Below, piece after piece: positions 26,394-36,091 of a DNA stretch of 64,000 bases. A program made the position numbers and the translations under genes. Position 1 is the first letter of the stretch. Every line of letters starts with the position of its first letter. The stretch covers positions 68,075 to 132,074 of the forward strand of contig JBBIOU010000004.1 in the NCBI GenBank assembly GCA_037443205.1, given 5' to 3'. This DNA is from JBBIOU01 sp037443205. GTDB lineage: Bacteria; Bacteroidota; Bacteroidia; Flavobacteriales_D; UBA2798. Below the pieces are notes generated by a model. The model had not been told where the DNA came from. It saw only the letters and a program-made list of their open reading frames with translations, and ran no database searches.

Positions 26394-27641
26394 TTATTTT
26401 TTTACGTTAGGAAAGAACAATTTTATTTCGGTACCTTTTCCTGATTCAGAATGTATCGAGATATTTCCTCCTAAATGTTCTATACTTTGTTTAACTAAGT
26501 ATAAACCAATACCGCTTCCGGGAATATTTTTGTTTATTCTGAAAAACATTTCAAAAATTTTAGGCAAGTGCTCTTTATCAATGCCTATACCATTGTCTTT
26601 AATGATTATTATAGAGCCCCATTTACTGGTGCTGTAACTGATGTCAATTTCTGTTTGATTTTTTTCGGTATCTCTGTATTTTACGGCATTGATGAGTATG
26701 TTAAGTAGTATACTGGTGAGTATATTTTTATCGCTTATAAAAATTACTGAATTATCTATATGATTAAAAAACTTTACATTATGTATGTTTTCGGGTAGTT
26801 CAATTTTTTTAATCAAATCGTTAATAAAATTGTGTAATCGTATAGCTTCGGGTTTTATTTCGCTTTTGGTGTTTTTGGTAAGTTCCAGAAAATCGTTTAC
26901 CAGGTCGTTCAGAAACCATGCTTTATTGCTTATTTCTGCAAGGTTTTCTTTAATTGAAGTAATATTTTCTTCATTCTCTGAAACTCTTACAGCAGAAATA
27001 ATAGACGTTAACGGGCCTTTAATATCGTGTGATACTTTATATACAAATGCATCTAAACTTTTATTTTTATCTGTTAATTCGTTTTCCAGTTTTTTTCTGC
27101 GGATTATTTCTTTGCTCATAAATAAGCTTAATATAAAAAATGAGATTGCCAGCAGGCAAGATATAATTAGTAAGGTGTATAATTTAAACCAGTATGTATT
27201 TAATTGCAAAGATATTTGTGCCGAATTACTTCTTAATGTATGCTGAACTCTCTTACTAATCGAAATCAATTCGTTGGTAAATAATATTGGATTTAATAGC
27301 TTATCAATGTATTTTATATCTTCTATCCCGGTAAGTATGCTGTCTAATTGCGATGTAATGGTTGGATTATTAATCTTTTTTTTAATTGATTCAAGCTCAA
27401 TTTTTAATTCACCGCATTGGCTGGATAAAGATCCGGTATGTTGAAAACCGCTGTTTGATAATTCTATCAGAAATTGTTCAGTATTATTTAAAGTGATGAT
27501 AGCTTCAGCGTTTATCTCAATATATTTTCTGTAATTATTTACATTATAAATTACTAAAATGGTATAGGGTATAAAGCAAAAAACTATTATGGCAGCCAAC
27601 CAGGTGCCATACTTTTGAAATTGCTTTTTTAAGTTGCTCAT
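26394..27641 (-). CDS. Membrane sensor histidine kinase
   Basis: Two-component sensor of 415 residues. A transmembrane helix (about 14-34), a ~115-residue extracytoplasmic helical region, a second helix (about 153-177), then a HisKA domain with phospho-acceptor His near 205 in YKVSHDIKGPLTSIISA and a HATPase_c domain with N box NILINAVKYRD, G1 DNGIGIDKEHLPKIFEMFF and G2 GSGIGLYLVKQSIEHLGG. All catalytic boxes look intact. No PAS or HAMP is obvious. There is no adjacent response regulator, so it is an orphan kinase. It lies upstream of and in the same direction as the thiamine riboswitch operon; a functional link is not supported. Confidence 0.9.
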   Translation of the reverse strand: MSNLKKQFQKYGTWLAAIIVFCFIPYTILVIYNVNNYRKYIEINAEAIITLNNTEQFLIELSNSGFQHTGSLSSQCGELKIELESIKKKINNPTITSQLDSILTGIEDIKYIDKLLNPILFTNELISISKRVQHTLRSNSAQISLQLNTYWFKLYTLLIISCLLAISFFILSLFMSKEIIRRKKLENELTDKNKSLDAFVYKVSHDIKGPLTSIISAVRVSENEENITSIKENLAEISNKAWFLNDLVNDFLELTKNTKSEIKPEAIRLHNFINDLIKKIELPENIHNVKFFNHIDNSVIFISDKNILTSILLNILINAVKYRDTEKNQTEIDISYSTSKWGSIIIIKDNGIGIDKEHLPKIFEMFFRINKNIPGSGIGLYLVKQSIEHLGGNISIHSESGKGTEIKLFFPNVKK

Positions 27642-27718
27642 GCAATATAAAAGTAATAATTTTTTTATTTAAGCGATTATATCTTTATTATAATTATACA
27701 AATAAGAAGACTATATGT

Positions 27719-29263
27719 TTATATATGCTGAGCAATTTTAATTTTATTTTTTACAACATCAGAAAAGCTTTTTTTACTTATTTTACTTTCTAACCATGCA
27801 GTTGCGTTAAAATAATCTAATACTACTTTTTCTAAAGGATTTTCAAATAATTTTTCAAGTTCGTCTTTCAGATTTTTGTAAATAATTTGTCGGTCGGCTT
27901 CGTTATTAAATTTAATGAGTTTTTTAAGGTATTTTAACAGTACTGTTTCGGCAAAATAATCTTTTTGTTTTTTGCTGTAATATCTAATGGTAGCTTTAAT
28001 AGTGTATTCCAATAAATCATTATTACCAATTTCAAAGTGAGTAAGCAGATTTAATAAACGGGTAAAGTTAAAAATATCGTGTCTTAAGGTTTGTTCGGTA
28101 TCATTTATAATGATGTTTATCCAATGCAAGGCTTCTTTATAATTGCCGGCTCCAAAGTTTGCATAGGCAAAGTGGTAGTAAAATAATAGCAATTGTTCTT
28201 TGTTAATTCGTGTGTTGTATTTTTCAAGATTTTGTATGATGGATGATTGTAAGGTAATAGATTTGTTAAATAAACCCATTTTATTGTTTATTTGCAGTAA
28301 TCCAATGTGGGTAATGGTAAATATTTTTATTTCTATTTCGAGGGTATCAAATCCATTGTAATTTTTTAATGATAAGATATTATTTATTAGTTGTTCGGCA
28401 GATTGAAAATCGGCAGCATCAATGTAACAATATAAAAGATGATTTAAAGTGCGTAAATACCTTTTTGCGAGGTCGCTGCGCAGATGGGGGTGAGAGTCTA
28501 AAATATCTTTTACTTTTAAAAAATTCTTTAATGCTTCATTATAATTTCTATTGGTAGCAGCGCATAAACCTTTTATGTAGTAGCAAATACTCGATGCCCT
28601 GTATGATAAGGCGGTATTTTTTCCTTTTATAAGATGATAATTTTCTATTTCGTTTACAGTTTTTCTTTCTTCCTTGTTGTGTGCAAAACCTTCTTTTCTG
28701 AACACATAATTTATTTTACTGTAAATGATATGGTATTCGGCAAGGTTTCTGAGTTTTTCCAATACTTCATTTTCTTCTTTTATCAATTGGTTTAAATCTT
28801 TTTCAAAATCGCCCGATTCGTAGTGTTCTTCCAGCAATTGTTTTTCGAGATTTATCAATTCAAACAAATAATAAAATTTTTCGTTTTCGACAGCTAATTT
28901 TTTTGTGCGTTGCAAGAATTTATCAGCTTCTTTATACAGCCCTTTTTTTAGTAATATTTCTATATTTTTTATTTCTGTTCTGAGTATAGAGCTGATGCTC
29001 GATTCGGCATAATAATTTCTAAGGCTTTTTAAAATCAGCTTATACAGATGGTTTTTTTCGGAAGGTAAATGCTTGATGAATGTTTCGTTTTTAAACTGTT
29101 GTTTTAATTCGTCTTCATTATATTCTTTTTGCTTTTCTATGGCATCAAATATTTTTAGATAATTTTTGTCGCCTGATTGCAGTGCAGAGCTAAGTTTAAA
29201 AAATCTTTTTTCGGATTTAGTTAAAGATTTAATTAAATCGAACAACTCGTTGCTGGGTTTCAT
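27719..29263 (-). CDS. Helical-repeat (TPR-like) protein of unknown function
   Basis: Cytoplasmic 514-residue protein without a signal peptide. The N-terminal block MKPSNELFDLIKSLTKSEKRF is a recurring start I associate with a Bacteroidota-specific hypothetical family. The rest is almost wholly alpha-helical, Lys/Glu/Leu-rich, with degenerate 34-residue spacing in places (e.g. LRTLNHLLYCYIDAADFQSA, FYYHFAYANFGAGNYKEALH), so a TPR-like solenoid for protein binding is likely. It lies 78 bases from the histidine kinase start and runs in the same direction, so an operon is possible. No catalytic motif is seen and no function is assigned. Confidence 0.7.
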   Translation of the reverse strand: MKPSNELFDLIKSLTKSEKRFFKLSSALQSGDKNYLKIFDAIEKQKEYNEDELKQQFKNETFIKHLPSEKNHLYKLILKSLRNYYAESSISSILRTEIKNIEILLKKGLYKEADKFLQRTKKLAVENEKFYYLFELINLEKQLLEEHYESGDFEKDLNQLIKEENEVLEKLRNLAEYHIIYSKINYVFRKEGFAHNKEERKTVNEIENYHLIKGKNTALSYRASSICYYIKGLCAATNRNYNEALKNFLKVKDILDSHPHLRSDLAKRYLRTLNHLLYCYIDAADFQSAEQLINNILSLKNYNGFDTLEIEIKIFTITHIGLLQINNKMGLFNKSITLQSSIIQNLEKYNTRINKEQLLLFYYHFAYANFGAGNYKEALHWINIIINDTEQTLRHDIFNFTRLLNLLTHFEIGNNDLLEYTIKATIRYYSKKQKDYFAETVLLKYLKKLIKFNNEADRQIIYKNLKDELEKLFENPLEKVVLDYFNATAWLESKISKKSFSDVVKNKIKIAQHI

Positions 29264-29363
29264 AAAAATTCAATATTATGCAGTGAAATGTACATAATAA
29301 TGCTGTAATATCAAGAAATAAATTATTAAACGGTAACAATAGGAATACAAGAGTAATCCAATT

Positions 29364-30275
29364 TTATTTATTAGCCGTAAGTTTTTTAAATGTCTCTTCC
29401 AGGCTTTGTTCTTCTTTTCTGATAGTAAGTACCAGTAGCCGGTTTTCGATTGCAAACTTTGATATTTGCGGTCGTATATCGTTGGATGATTTAGATTCTA
29501 TGATCCATTCAAAATTTTGTACGTGTTTAACCTTGCTTACCCCGGGTATGGATGTCAATTTATTTGCGTGTATTTCTTTGTCAAATTCAACATAAACGAC
29601 TTGTTTATTGTTTGAATGAGTTTGCAAAGCATCGGTTTTATCATCTGCTTTAATTATTCCTTTATCAATAATAATAACTCTGCTGCAGATGGCTTCAACT
29701 TCCTGCATGATGTGGGTAGAAAGCATCACCGTTTTTTGTTTACCGATTTCTTTAATTAAATTACGTATTTCTTCAAGTTGATTAGGGTCTAATCCGGTAG
29801 TAGGTTCATCCATGATAAGTACGCTAGGGTCGTGTATAAGCGCTTGCGCAAGCCCAACGCGTTGGCGATATCCTTTAGAAAGCGCGCCAATTTTCTTATG
29901 TTTTTCTATTCCTAAACCTACAATTTGTATCATTTCATCAATGCGTTGTTTAGCATTTTTTATATGATGTAGGCCTGCAATAAAGGCTAAATATTCTTTT
30001 ACATACATATCTAAATAGAGCGGGTTATGTTCCGGTAAATAACCAACATGTTTTTTAACTTGTATGGCGTCTTCCATCACATCTATACCGCATATTTCTG
30101 CTTTTCCTTCGGTAGGGGGTAAGTAGCAGGTAAGAATTTTCATCATGGTAGATTTGCCGGCTCCGTTGGGGCCTAAAAATCCCACTATTTCTCCGGTTCC
30201 TATTTCAAAGGAAACATTGTTTAGCGCATATTGGTTCCCGTAAACCTTAGATATATTTTTTACTGATATAGACAT
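29364..30275 (-). CDS. gldA: Gliding-motility-type ABC transporter ATPase GldA
   Basis: ABC ATPase of 303 residues. It has Walker A FLGPNGAGKSTMMKILTCYL (about 33-52), signature LSKGYRQRVGLAQALIHDP, Walker B VLIMDEPTTGLD and H-loop MLSTHIMQEVE, all intact. The N-terminal MSISVKNISKVYGNQYALNN and overall length match GldA, which with GldF/GldG is required for gliding in flavobacteria. gldF/gldG are not adjacent here, so the membrane partner is elsewhere or the protein serves another exporter. The first ATG at 30275 fits the family start. Confidence 0.83.
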   Translation of the reverse strand: MSISVKNISKVYGNQYALNNVSFEIGTGEIVGFLGPNGAGKSTMMKILTCYLPPTEGKAEICGIDVMEDAIQVKKHVGYLPEHNPLYLDMYVKEYLAFIAGLHHIKNAKQRIDEMIQIVGLGIEKHKKIGALSKGYRQRVGLAQALIHDPSVLIMDEPTTGLDPNQLEEIRNLIKEIGKQKTVMLSTHIMQEVEAICSRVIIIDKGIIKADDKTDALQTHSNNKQVVYVEFDKEIHANKLTSIPGVSKVKHVQNFEWIIESKSSNDIRPQISKFAIENRLLVLTIRKEEQSLEETFKKLTANK

Positions 30276-30295
30276 AATAATTTTGTTGGCTTGTA

Positions 30296-32341
30296 TTAAT
30301 CCTGATTAATTTTTTTCACCATCGTTAAAATAGTGGCTATAGCTACGGTTTCTCCTGTTTCGTCATACACGTCAACCAGCCATTTAACTATTCCTTTGGC
30401 AATATCTTCGGGATTTCTTTTTTCCTGGTCAATTTTTTCTTTACAGGTAAAGCGAACGCCAATGGTATTTCCGGGATAAACCGGTTTAACAAAGCGACAT
30501 TCATCCAGACCGTAATTTAATAATACGGGGCCTTTTTTAGCATCAACAAATAATCCGGCTGCTTTAGAAAGTATAAAATAGCCATGTGCAACGCGGCCTG
30601 TAAAAATTGTTCCATCCAAAGATGTGGCGTCCATGTGGGCATAAAAATTATCTCCGCTTACGTTTGCAAAATTTACAATATCTGCTTCGCTTACGGTGTG
30701 TTTTGCAGTTATAAGGGTTTGCCCTACTTCTAATTCTTCAAAATAATATTGAAAAGGATGTTTTTCTTTTTCTATGTATTTTGAGCCATATTGATATTGT
30801 CCCATAATGTTAGTTAATGTAGTAGGCGAGCCTTGTATGGCGGTTCTTTGTAAGTAATGGTACACACCTCGTTTGCCGCCCATTTCTTCGCCTCCTCCGG
30901 CTCTTCCGGGGCCACCATGTGTTAGCATGGGCATGGGCGAGCCATGGCCGGTACTTTCTTTGGCACAATCGGCATTCAGTATCAATATGCGTCCGTGCAT
31001 GCAAGCTGCTCCAACTACAAATTCTCTGGCAATATTATCGTTGGCAGTAACGATTGAGCATACCAATGAGCCTTTACCCATTTTGGCCAATTCTATGGCA
31101 TCACTCAGGTGTTTATATGGCATTAGGGTGCTTACCGGTCCAAATGCTTCAACATTATGGCAGTCTTGATATTTAAAAGGGTTTTTGTTTAAGAATAGAA
31201 TCGGTGAAAGAAAAGCGCCTTTATTTTTATCTGCTCCAACTACTTCAAATTTTTCTATATCTCCAAAAACTATTTCTTGTGTTTGGGCAAGTTGTTTAAT
31301 TTTTTCGATTACTTCTTGTTTTTGCGATTTACCGGCTAATGCTCCCATGCGTACACCTTCAACGTTGGGGTCGCCAATGGTGGTTGAGGCGAGTTTTTTA
31401 CCCAAAGCAATTTGCACATCTTCTATCATGTTTTCGGGAACAATTACTCTTCTTACCGCTGTACATTTTTGACCGGCTTTAATGGTTATTTCGCGCAGCA
31501 CTTCTTTTATAAAAATATCGAACTCTGCACTTCCGGGTTTTACATCGCTTCCTAAAATACAGCAATTTAATGAATCGGCTTCCATATTAAACGGAACCGC
31601 TTCTTGTATGAGTTTGGGATGTGCTTTGAGCATCATACCTGTACTTGCAGAACCGGTAAAAGTTACTACGTCCTGATTAATTACATGGTCTAATATACCG
31701 TTTGCGCTGCCGCAAATTAACTGCAAAGAGCCTTCGGGCAGTATCCGGGAGGCAACAATTTCTTTTACTACTGCTTCGGTAAGAAAAGAGGTTAGTGTAG
31801 CCGGTTTTACTATGGCAGGAACACCTGCCAGCAAGTTTACGGCTATTTTTTCTAACATGCCCCAAACAGGAAAATTAAAGGCATTGATATGTATGGCAAC
31901 GCCTTCTTTAGGAACACATATATGATGCCCGATGAAGCTGCCGGTTTTACTCAATTTTACAGTTTCTCCGTCATAACAAAATGTTTCATCCGGAAATTGC
32001 CTGCGCAAACTTGCGTAAGTAAATAAATTACCTATGCCTCCCTCAATATCTATCCAGCTATCTGCCTTGGTTGCTCCTGTAGCCCAGCTTATTTTATAAA
32101 AAATATCTTTTTTTTCCAGTAAGTGTAATGCCAGTGCTTTGAGCATGCGTCCGCGTTCCTGAAAAGTCATTTTTCGTAATGCCGGTCCTCCGGTTTTGCG
32201 GGCGTAATTCATCATGGCGGCAAAATCCAGTCCTTTACTGCTGGCTGTTGCTATGGCTTCACCGGTTATGGCGTTGTATAGGGTTTGTCCTTCGTCAGTT
32301 CCTTCAACCCATTGACCCATGGCATAATTCTGTATTTTCAT
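30296..32341 (-). CDS. paaZ: Bifunctional oxepin-CoA hydrolase / aldehyde dehydrogenase PaaZ
   Basis: Phenylacetate-degradation enzyme that opens the oxepin-CoA ring (C-terminal hot-dog hydratase) and oxidises the semialdehyde (N-terminal ALDH). The ALDH part (about 1-520) has the catalytic Cys in IKAGQKCTAVRRVIVPE, the general base Glu in PFNMEADSLNCCILG and NAD-binding VTFTGSASTGMML. The hydratase part (about 540-680) carries ADIVNFANVSGDNFYAHMDA and GRVAHGYFILSKAAGL, the MaoC-like active-site Asp/His region. At 681 residues it is a complete fusion. The rest of the paa genes are not adjacent; a PaaY-like gene is at 10254-10850. It starts 20 bases upstream of gldA in the same direction. Confidence 0.93.
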   Translation of the reverse strand: MKIQNYAMGQWVEGTDEGQTLYNAITGEAIATASSKGLDFAAMMNYARKTGGPALRKMTFQERGRMLKALALHLLEKKDIFYKISWATGATKADSWIDIEGGIGNLFTYASLRRQFPDETFCYDGETVKLSKTGSFIGHHICVPKEGVAIHINAFNFPVWGMLEKIAVNLLAGVPAIVKPATLTSFLTEAVVKEIVASRILPEGSLQLICGSANGILDHVINQDVVTFTGSASTGMMLKAHPKLIQEAVPFNMEADSLNCCILGSDVKPGSAEFDIFIKEVLREITIKAGQKCTAVRRVIVPENMIEDVQIALGKKLASTTIGDPNVEGVRMGALAGKSQKQEVIEKIKQLAQTQEIVFGDIEKFEVVGADKNKGAFLSPILFLNKNPFKYQDCHNVEAFGPVSTLMPYKHLSDAIELAKMGKGSLVCSIVTANDNIAREFVVGAACMHGRILILNADCAKESTGHGSPMPMLTHGGPGRAGGGEEMGGKRGVYHYLQRTAIQGSPTTLTNIMGQYQYGSKYIEKEKHPFQYYFEELEVGQTLITAKHTVSEADIVNFANVSGDNFYAHMDATSLDGTIFTGRVAHGYFILSKAAGLFVDAKKGPVLLNYGLDECRFVKPVYPGNTIGVRFTCKEKIDQEKRNPEDIAKGIVKWLVDVYDETGETVAIATILTMVKKINQD

Positions 32342-32507
32342 AATTTTAATATTTACCTTAACGACACGAAAGTAAAAAACAGATTTGATATTCTAAACTT
32401 AAAATATCAGCATTTGTTATATGATTTTTTGTCTGAACAATATATTTATTTATTGGGCGTAATAATAGCTTAACAAAAATTGTGTATACGTACAGGTAAA
32501 GATGAAT

Positions 32508-32515
32508 TATATTTG
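32508..32515 (+). promoter_or_regulatory. Candidate -7 promoter element before the TonB receptor at 32524
   Basis: TATATTTG matches TAnnTTTG and ends 8 bases before the ATG. No TTTG lies at the usual -33 distance. Pattern match only. Confidence 0.3.
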
Positions 32516-32523
32516 AACAACCA

Positions 32524-34884
32524 ATGAAATACTTTTTAGGTACAATATTTATTTGTGTTTTTTGTCTGCAAAATTATGCGCAAAAAAAATATACACTCAG
32601 CGGTTATGTTAAAGATGCTGCTACGGGCGAATATATGATTGCCGCAACTATTTTTATAAAAGAAACCGGCAAAGGTGTGGTAACCAATAATTATGGTTTT
32701 TTTTCGATTACACTTAATGAAGGAACCTATTCGGTGAGAATAAATTACGCGGGTTACGAGTCAGTATTACAAGTGGTAGAGTTAAACAAAGACATCAGAT
32801 TAAATGTTGCTCTTAGTCCTAAAAATCAAATGATGGAAGAAGTAGTGGTTACCGATAAAGCGCCTGACCAAAATACCAAAAGTACAGATATGGGCAAGGT
32901 AGAACTGGATATGGAAAAAGTAAAAACACTGCCCGCATTTATGGGCGAGGTAGATGTTTTAAAAACTATACAATTAATGCCGGGTGTGCAAGCCACCGGT
33001 GAAGGTAATTCGGGTTTTTATGTGCGCGGGGGAGGGCCTGACCAAAATTTAATATTATTAGATGAAGCGCCTGTTTATAATGCATCGCACTTATTTGGTT
33101 TTTTTTCGGTGTTTAATGCTGATGCAGTAAAAAGTGTAGAATTATACAAAGGCTCTATGCCTGCAAATTTTGGCGGACGATTAGCATCTGTTATTGACAT
33201 TACGATGAAAGAAGGAAATAATCAGCAATATCAGGTTGATGGTGGTATTGGCATTATTTCTTCTCGATTAACCGTACAAGGACCGATTAAAAAAGATACT
33301 TCATCTTTTATCATATCGGGCAGAAGAACATACATTGATGTATTGATGCAGCCATTTATTAAAAAAGATTCTCCCTTTAAAGGTACCGGTTATTATTTTT
33401 ATGATTTAAACACAAAATTCAATTATCGTTTTTCCGACAAAGACCGCATTTTTTTATCCGGTTATTTTGGTCGCGATGTGTTTAATTATAAAAATTCGGA
33501 TGCCGGTTTTAATGTGCGTATTCCCTGGGGTAATGCCACTGCTACGCTTCGCTGGAATCATTTATTTAACCACAAACTGTTTATGAATGTTAGTACTATT
33601 TTTACTAAATACGATTTTGAATTTGGAGCCAGCCAGGATGATTTTAAATTTGCTTTATTATCAGGAATCACTGATATTAATAACAAACTAGATTTTTATT
33701 ATTTCCCCACTTCAAGACATCAAATAAAGTTTGGCGCCAATTACATTTACCATATATTTGTTCCTACGGCTGCAAGCGCCAGTCAGGGCGAAACAGTTTT
33801 TGACACCGGCAATAAAACAAAACTATTTGCTCACGAGGCAGCCCTTTATGTGAATGATGATTTTGATGTTACCGACTTATTCAAAATTAGTTTTGGCCTG
33901 CGCTATTCATTATTTAACCAGGTAGGCCCATTTACCCGTTATGTAAAAGACCCTACACTACTCACAACAAGCGACACCATTGTTTACAATAAGGGACAAA
34001 GTGTAAGTCGCTACCATGGTCCGGAACCACGCATATCAATGCGTTATACGCTCAGCAAACAGGCTTCGTTAAAAGCTGCGTTTACACGTACACTTCAATA
34101 TATACATTTAGCCTCATTATCGGCTGTATCATTGCCTACAGATGTGTGGGTACCCAGTACCGACAGAGTGCAACCGCAAATAGGTTATCAATATAGCACC
34201 GGATATTTCAGAAATTTTAAAGAAAATAAATATGAATCCTCCATAGAGTTATATTATAAAACAATGCAAAATCAGGTAGAGTTCAGAGAAGGCGCTATGC
34301 CCGATGATGATGTGAAAGATAATCCCGATAATAATTTTGTGTTTGGAAAGGGCTGGAGCTATGGAGCAGAATTTTTTGTGAAAAAACGCACCGGACAATT
34401 AAACGGATGGATTGGATATACCTTGTCGTGGACCAAAAGAAAATTTGTTGATCTGAATTTTGGGGAAGAATTTTATGCCAAGTTCGACAGAAGACATGAT
34501 ATTTCAGTAGCGATAGTTTATGAGCCAAATAAAAAATTAACTTTTGGATTGGTATTTGTTTACGGTACCGGTAATGCCATTACTTTACCTCACACCTGGT
34601 ATTTGATACAAGATGAAGTAGTTTATGAATTTGCACCTCGCAACTCCATACGTATGCCGGCCTATCATCGCATGGATTTATCCTTAACTGTTAAAGGAAA
34701 AGAAAATAAGAAATTTAAAAGCAGTTGGAACTTTTCTATCTATAATGTTTATAGCAGGCTAAATCCATACTTTTTATATATTGATGAGAGCGGAAGTCCT
34801 TTTGACGGTAGCCTGACCATCAAAGCCAAACAAGTATCTTTGTTTCCGATATTGCCATCCGTAACCTGGAATTTTAGTTTTTAG
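32524..34884 (+). CDS. TonB-dependent receptor paired with a DUF4249 lipoprotein
   Basis: Outer-membrane receptor of 786 residues. It has a signal peptide (to about residue 19), an N-terminal carboxypeptidase-regulatory-like domain (YTLSGYVKDAATGEYMIAAT; about 22-105), a plug with MPGVQATGEGNSGFYVRGGG and LLDEAPVYNASHLFGFFSVF, and a long barrel ending FPILPSVTWNFSF. The DQNLILLDEAPVYNASHLFG type plug is that of the receptors that travel with DUF4249 partners in Bacteroidota. The DUF4249 gene follows after 3 bases. The substrate is not indicated by any neighbour. Confidence 0.9.
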   Translation: MKYFLGTIFICVFCLQNYAQKKYTLSGYVKDAATGEYMIAATIFIKETGKGVVTNNYGFFSITLNEGTYSVRINYAGYESVLQVVELNKDIRLNVALSPKNQMMEEVVVTDKAPDQNTKSTDMGKVELDMEKVKTLPAFMGEVDVLKTIQLMPGVQATGEGNSGFYVRGGGPDQNLILLDEAPVYNASHLFGFFSVFNADAVKSVELYKGSMPANFGGRLASVIDITMKEGNNQQYQVDGGIGIISSRLTVQGPIKKDTSSFIISGRRTYIDVLMQPFIKKDSPFKGTGYYFYDLNTKFNYRFSDKDRIFLSGYFGRDVFNYKNSDAGFNVRIPWGNATATLRWNHLFNHKLFMNVSTIFTKYDFEFGASQDDFKFALLSGITDINNKLDFYYFPTSRHQIKFGANYIYHIFVPTAASASQGETVFDTGNKTKLFAHEAALYVNDDFDVTDLFKISFGLRYSLFNQVGPFTRYVKDPTLLTTSDTIVYNKGQSVSRYHGPEPRISMRYTLSKQASLKAAFTRTLQYIHLASLSAVSLPTDVWVPSTDRVQPQIGYQYSTGYFRNFKENKYESSIELYYKTMQNQVEFREGAMPDDDVKDNPDNNFVFGKGWSYGAEFFVKKRTGQLNGWIGYTLSWTKRKFVDLNFGEEFYAKFDRRHDISVAIVYEPNKKLTFGLVFVYGTGNAITLPHTWYLIQDEVVYEFAPRNSIRMPAYHRMDLSLTVKGKENKKFKSSWNFSIYNVYSRLNPYFLYIDESGSPFDGSLTIKAKQVSLFPILPSVTWNFSF

Positions 34885-34887
34885 AAT

Positions 34888-35820
34888 ATGAAAAAAATAC
34901 ATCCATACATTTTATTGTTTATACTGATAACAACAGTTTCCTGCGAACGTGATGCAACCATTGATATTAAAGGCGGTGAACAAAAGCCCGTAGTGTATGG
35001 TTGGATAGAACCCGGTATGCCACCGGTTGTTATTCTTACCCAATCTAAGCCTTATTTTGGTACAACTAATTTTTCTGAATTATCGGATTTATTTATACAC
35101 AACGCTACCGTTACAGTTACTACAGATAATTATACTGCACCACTTAGTGAAATATGCTCGCAAAATGTTTCTCCTTCATTGCTACCGGTTATTGCCGAAT
35201 ATCTGGGAGTAGACAGTGCCACCCTTAGTCAGGTAAATTATTGCGTTTACACTACTTTTGATAATAATATTTTTGGACAGACAGGAAAAAAATATTTTTT
35301 AAACATTAGTTTTGATAATTATAACTTGAGCAGCGAGACAGAAATTCCACAACCGGTAGCTTTAGATAGTGTATGGTTTAAAGTTCAGCCACCGGCAACA
35401 AATTTAGGATTTATCTGGGCAACACTTACTGACCCTCCGGCATCGGGTAATTGTTATCGTTGGTTTGCAAAACGAAAAGGAAAAGATTTTTCGTTTATTG
35501 CCCCTATGGGTTCGGCTTTTGATGATAAATTTATAAACGGTACAACTTTTAATTTTGCTTTTAACCGCGGAGATGATGATTTTGCAACTACGCCTGAACC
35601 CCCCGAAGAGAGAGGTTATTTTAAAATCGGGGATACGGTAATTGTAAAATTTTGCAGCATTGATGAGGCTCATTATCAGTTTTGGCGAACTTTTGAAATT
35701 CAGGTTTCTAATAACGGTAACCCTTTTGCAGCTCCCGCTCCGGTAAAGTCAAATATCAACGAAGGACTGGGTATATGGGGCGGATATGGTCCTGCATACG
35801 ATACGGTGGTGTGTCAGTAA
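34888..35820 (+). CDS. DUF4249 family predicted lipoprotein
   Basis: Exported 310-residue protein. The N-terminus (MKKIHPYILLFILITTVSCE) is a lipoprotein signal with a lipobox-like SC at residue 19. It continues with the DUF4249 pattern: a short N-terminal strand, GEQKPVVYGWIEPGMPPVVI, then Ig-like beta segments (KYFLNISFDNYNLSSETEIP, FKIGDTVIVKFCSIDEAHYQF) and the C-terminal SNINEGLGIWGGYGP typical of the family. It follows the TonB receptor by 3 bases. The pair probably forms a surface-exposed lipoprotein lid plus receptor, as in SusCD-like systems, but the ligand is unknown. Confidence 0.88.
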   Translation: MKKIHPYILLFILITTVSCERDATIDIKGGEQKPVVYGWIEPGMPPVVILTQSKPYFGTTNFSELSDLFIHNATVTVTTDNYTAPLSEICSQNVSPSLLPVIAEYLGVDSATLSQVNYCVYTTFDNNIFGQTGKKYFLNISFDNYNLSSETEIPQPVALDSVWFKVQPPATNLGFIWATLTDPPASGNCYRWFAKRKGKDFSFIAPMGSAFDDKFINGTTFNFAFNRGDDDFATTPEPPEERGYFKIGDTVIVKFCSIDEAHYQFWRTFEIQVSNNGNPFAAPAPVKSNINEGLGIWGGYGPAYDTVVCQ

Positions 35821-35885
35821 ATGGAGGTTTGTTTCGTTTGTTCGAATAATAACTCAAATTCAAATACTTTAAAAAAGTAAAGCCC

Positions 35886-35906
35886 AAAAAGTCATTAGAC
35901 TTTTTT
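35886..35906. terminator. Possible terminator after the DUF4249 gene
   Basis: AAAAAGTC (35886-35893), loop ATTA, then GACTTTTTT: an 8-bp AT-rich stem ending in a T run, 66 bases after the stop. A second short stem (CCCG/CGGG) follows. Weak because of low GC. The rest of 35821-36091 shows nothing else. Confidence 0.35.
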
Positions 35907-36091
35907 CCCGACAAGCCGGGTGTCTAAGATTTTCTAAGAAATTTCTTGAAATATTTTCTATTTTTTGGTAAGAAATTCTAACAAAATCTAAAACAGGGTT
36001 AATCCAATGATACCCTCATACATAAGTGCTTGCATCAGCCTAGGAAAAGTTGGTGGTTGCAGACAATTTTTTGGGTAAATATACTTTACGA

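Noticed and set aside
30296..32341. PaaZ as a novel gene fusion
   Set aside because: The ALDH-MaoC fusion is the standard form of PaaZ.
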